DNA of 55,482 nucleotides, from contig JBGCFY010000152.1 of assembly GCA_045110315.1 (NCBI GenBank), positions 1-55,482 on the forward strand, given 5' to 3'. Under the pieces are notes generated by a model. The model did no database searches, was not told where the DNA came from, and worked only from the letters and a program-made list of their open reading frames with translations. Positions 54,965-55,482 of the stretch are shown one piece after another. Every line of letters starts with the position of its first letter. Position 1 is the stretch's first letter. Origin of the DNA: CALFBG01 sp045110315 (GTDB lineage: Bacteria > Bacteroidota > Bacteroidia > Chitinophagales > Saprospiraceae). The position numbers and the translations under genes were made by a program.

Positions 54965-55482
54965 GGATTAAAAGCACTAGAAAATCAAAATCACCTTGCA
55001 TTTATACTGTTTTTTTAGAAAAAGTCCGCCTACCATATCATTGTATCAAGATTATTTTCCCTGTAGTGCTTCTGTCTGGCTTAATTTTTTAATTCTCCTT
55101 GTTTAGACAATTAACTTTCTTTCTTGCAATATTTTACTTTTAAACTGTTCGTAATGTGCTCGTTTGTAGCTTATTGCGCACTATCTAGTAATATCATTTC
55201 AGATTAGTTTATGTCGGTTCATTATATGGTATAATTATTGACTTTCGATATACTGTCATTATTTGTATTGAACGCATCCCCTTTAAGTTTAATATTTCAT
55301 AAGCGCTTATATCTTTTCAGAAAGAAAAGATGATTGATAAAAAGATGATGAAAATACGACAGCCTCTTTCAGGGGATTTAATACGCATGACAGTTATTAA
55401 CAAAACACATGAAAGAACATTTTACAAGATATAAAAACTTCAGGTTTTTTCTTTTTTATTGACGAACGTTAGTTCCTCCTAT
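54965..55482. other. AT-rich region to the window edge
   Basis: No convincing gene. It holds the third copy of the upstream motif (55228-55240). A 34-codon ORF at 55330-55434 is followed by a weak hairpin with a T run (about 55433-55456); neither is well supported. Confidence 0.4.
55228..55240 (+). promoter_or_regulatory. shared upstream motif, copy 3
   Basis: GGTATAATTATTG, one base different from copy 1. It lies downstream of giant gene 2 and could mark the start of another gene of the same kind beyond the window. Confidence 0.3.

Noticed and set aside
55330..55434. 34-codon ORF near the right edge
   Set aside because: It is too short to support, with no resemblance to the start of either giant; the hairpin after it is weak.

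Overview
The window looks like chromosomal DNA of a marine or environmental Bacteroidota, most likely of the Saprospirales/Lewinella-like group. The evidence is SprB-type adhesin repeats, both type A and type B T9SS sorting domains, a short Bacteroidota-style primary sigma factor, TAnnTTTG -7 boxes, an rpsO-pnp-rpoD gene order, AT-rich intergenic DNA and a tmRNA tag ending in ALAA. The exact genus cannot be fixed by eye.

Layout. 1-6 kb: a TPR protein gene interrupted by an in-frame TGA and cut by the window edge, a tiny two-helix membrane protein, a TerB-like protein, an orphan ParA ATPase and a soluble TPR-histidine kinase. 6-10 kb: the housekeeping block rpsO, pnp and rpoD, each followed by a clear intrinsic terminator. 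10-18 kb: an SH3 lipoprotein and two small envelope proteins, a Nudix-like protein without a Nudix box, a lipoprotein, purC, a saccharopine/alanine-dehydrogenase-like enzyme, a small secreted protein and tmRNA (ssrA). 19-25 kb: a secreted protein with seven propeller-like repeats and a type B sorting domain. Facing it is a three-gene minus-strand operon encoding a DUF4231/SLATT-like two-helix membrane protein, a TIR-domain protein and, overlapping the TIR gene by ATGA, a secreted esterase with a type A sorting domain.

26-55 kb: more than half of the window is two adjacent giant plus-strand genes of 5985 and 3455 codons. The first is a modular adhesin with about 31 SprB-type repeats in two arrays. 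Every fourth repeat in part of the first array carries a LamG-like lectin domain at the same internal site, giving a higher-order repeat of 507-509 residues present four times. It also has a discoidin-like domain inside an IgGFc-binding-like region and about ten tandem HYR-like repeats. The second giant has DUF11, SdrD-B, thrombospondin-3-like, Cna-B-like and right-handed beta-helix modules and contains an internal duplication. Both end with the same roughly 140-residue module, finishing in the same five residues, exactly where a T9SS sorting domain would be expected. A short motif upstream of both genes recurs again near the right edge, hinting that a third member may follow.

How the genes fit together: the housekeeping genes are ordinary. 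The accessory part is dominated by cell-surface proteins for export and adhesion, with a candidate TIR/two-helix immune pair next to them. The most interesting leads are the shared end module of the giants, the nested lectin super-repeat, the TIR/DUF4231/esterase operon, and a 67-base dispersed intergenic repeat, one copy of which lies just downstream of ssrA.
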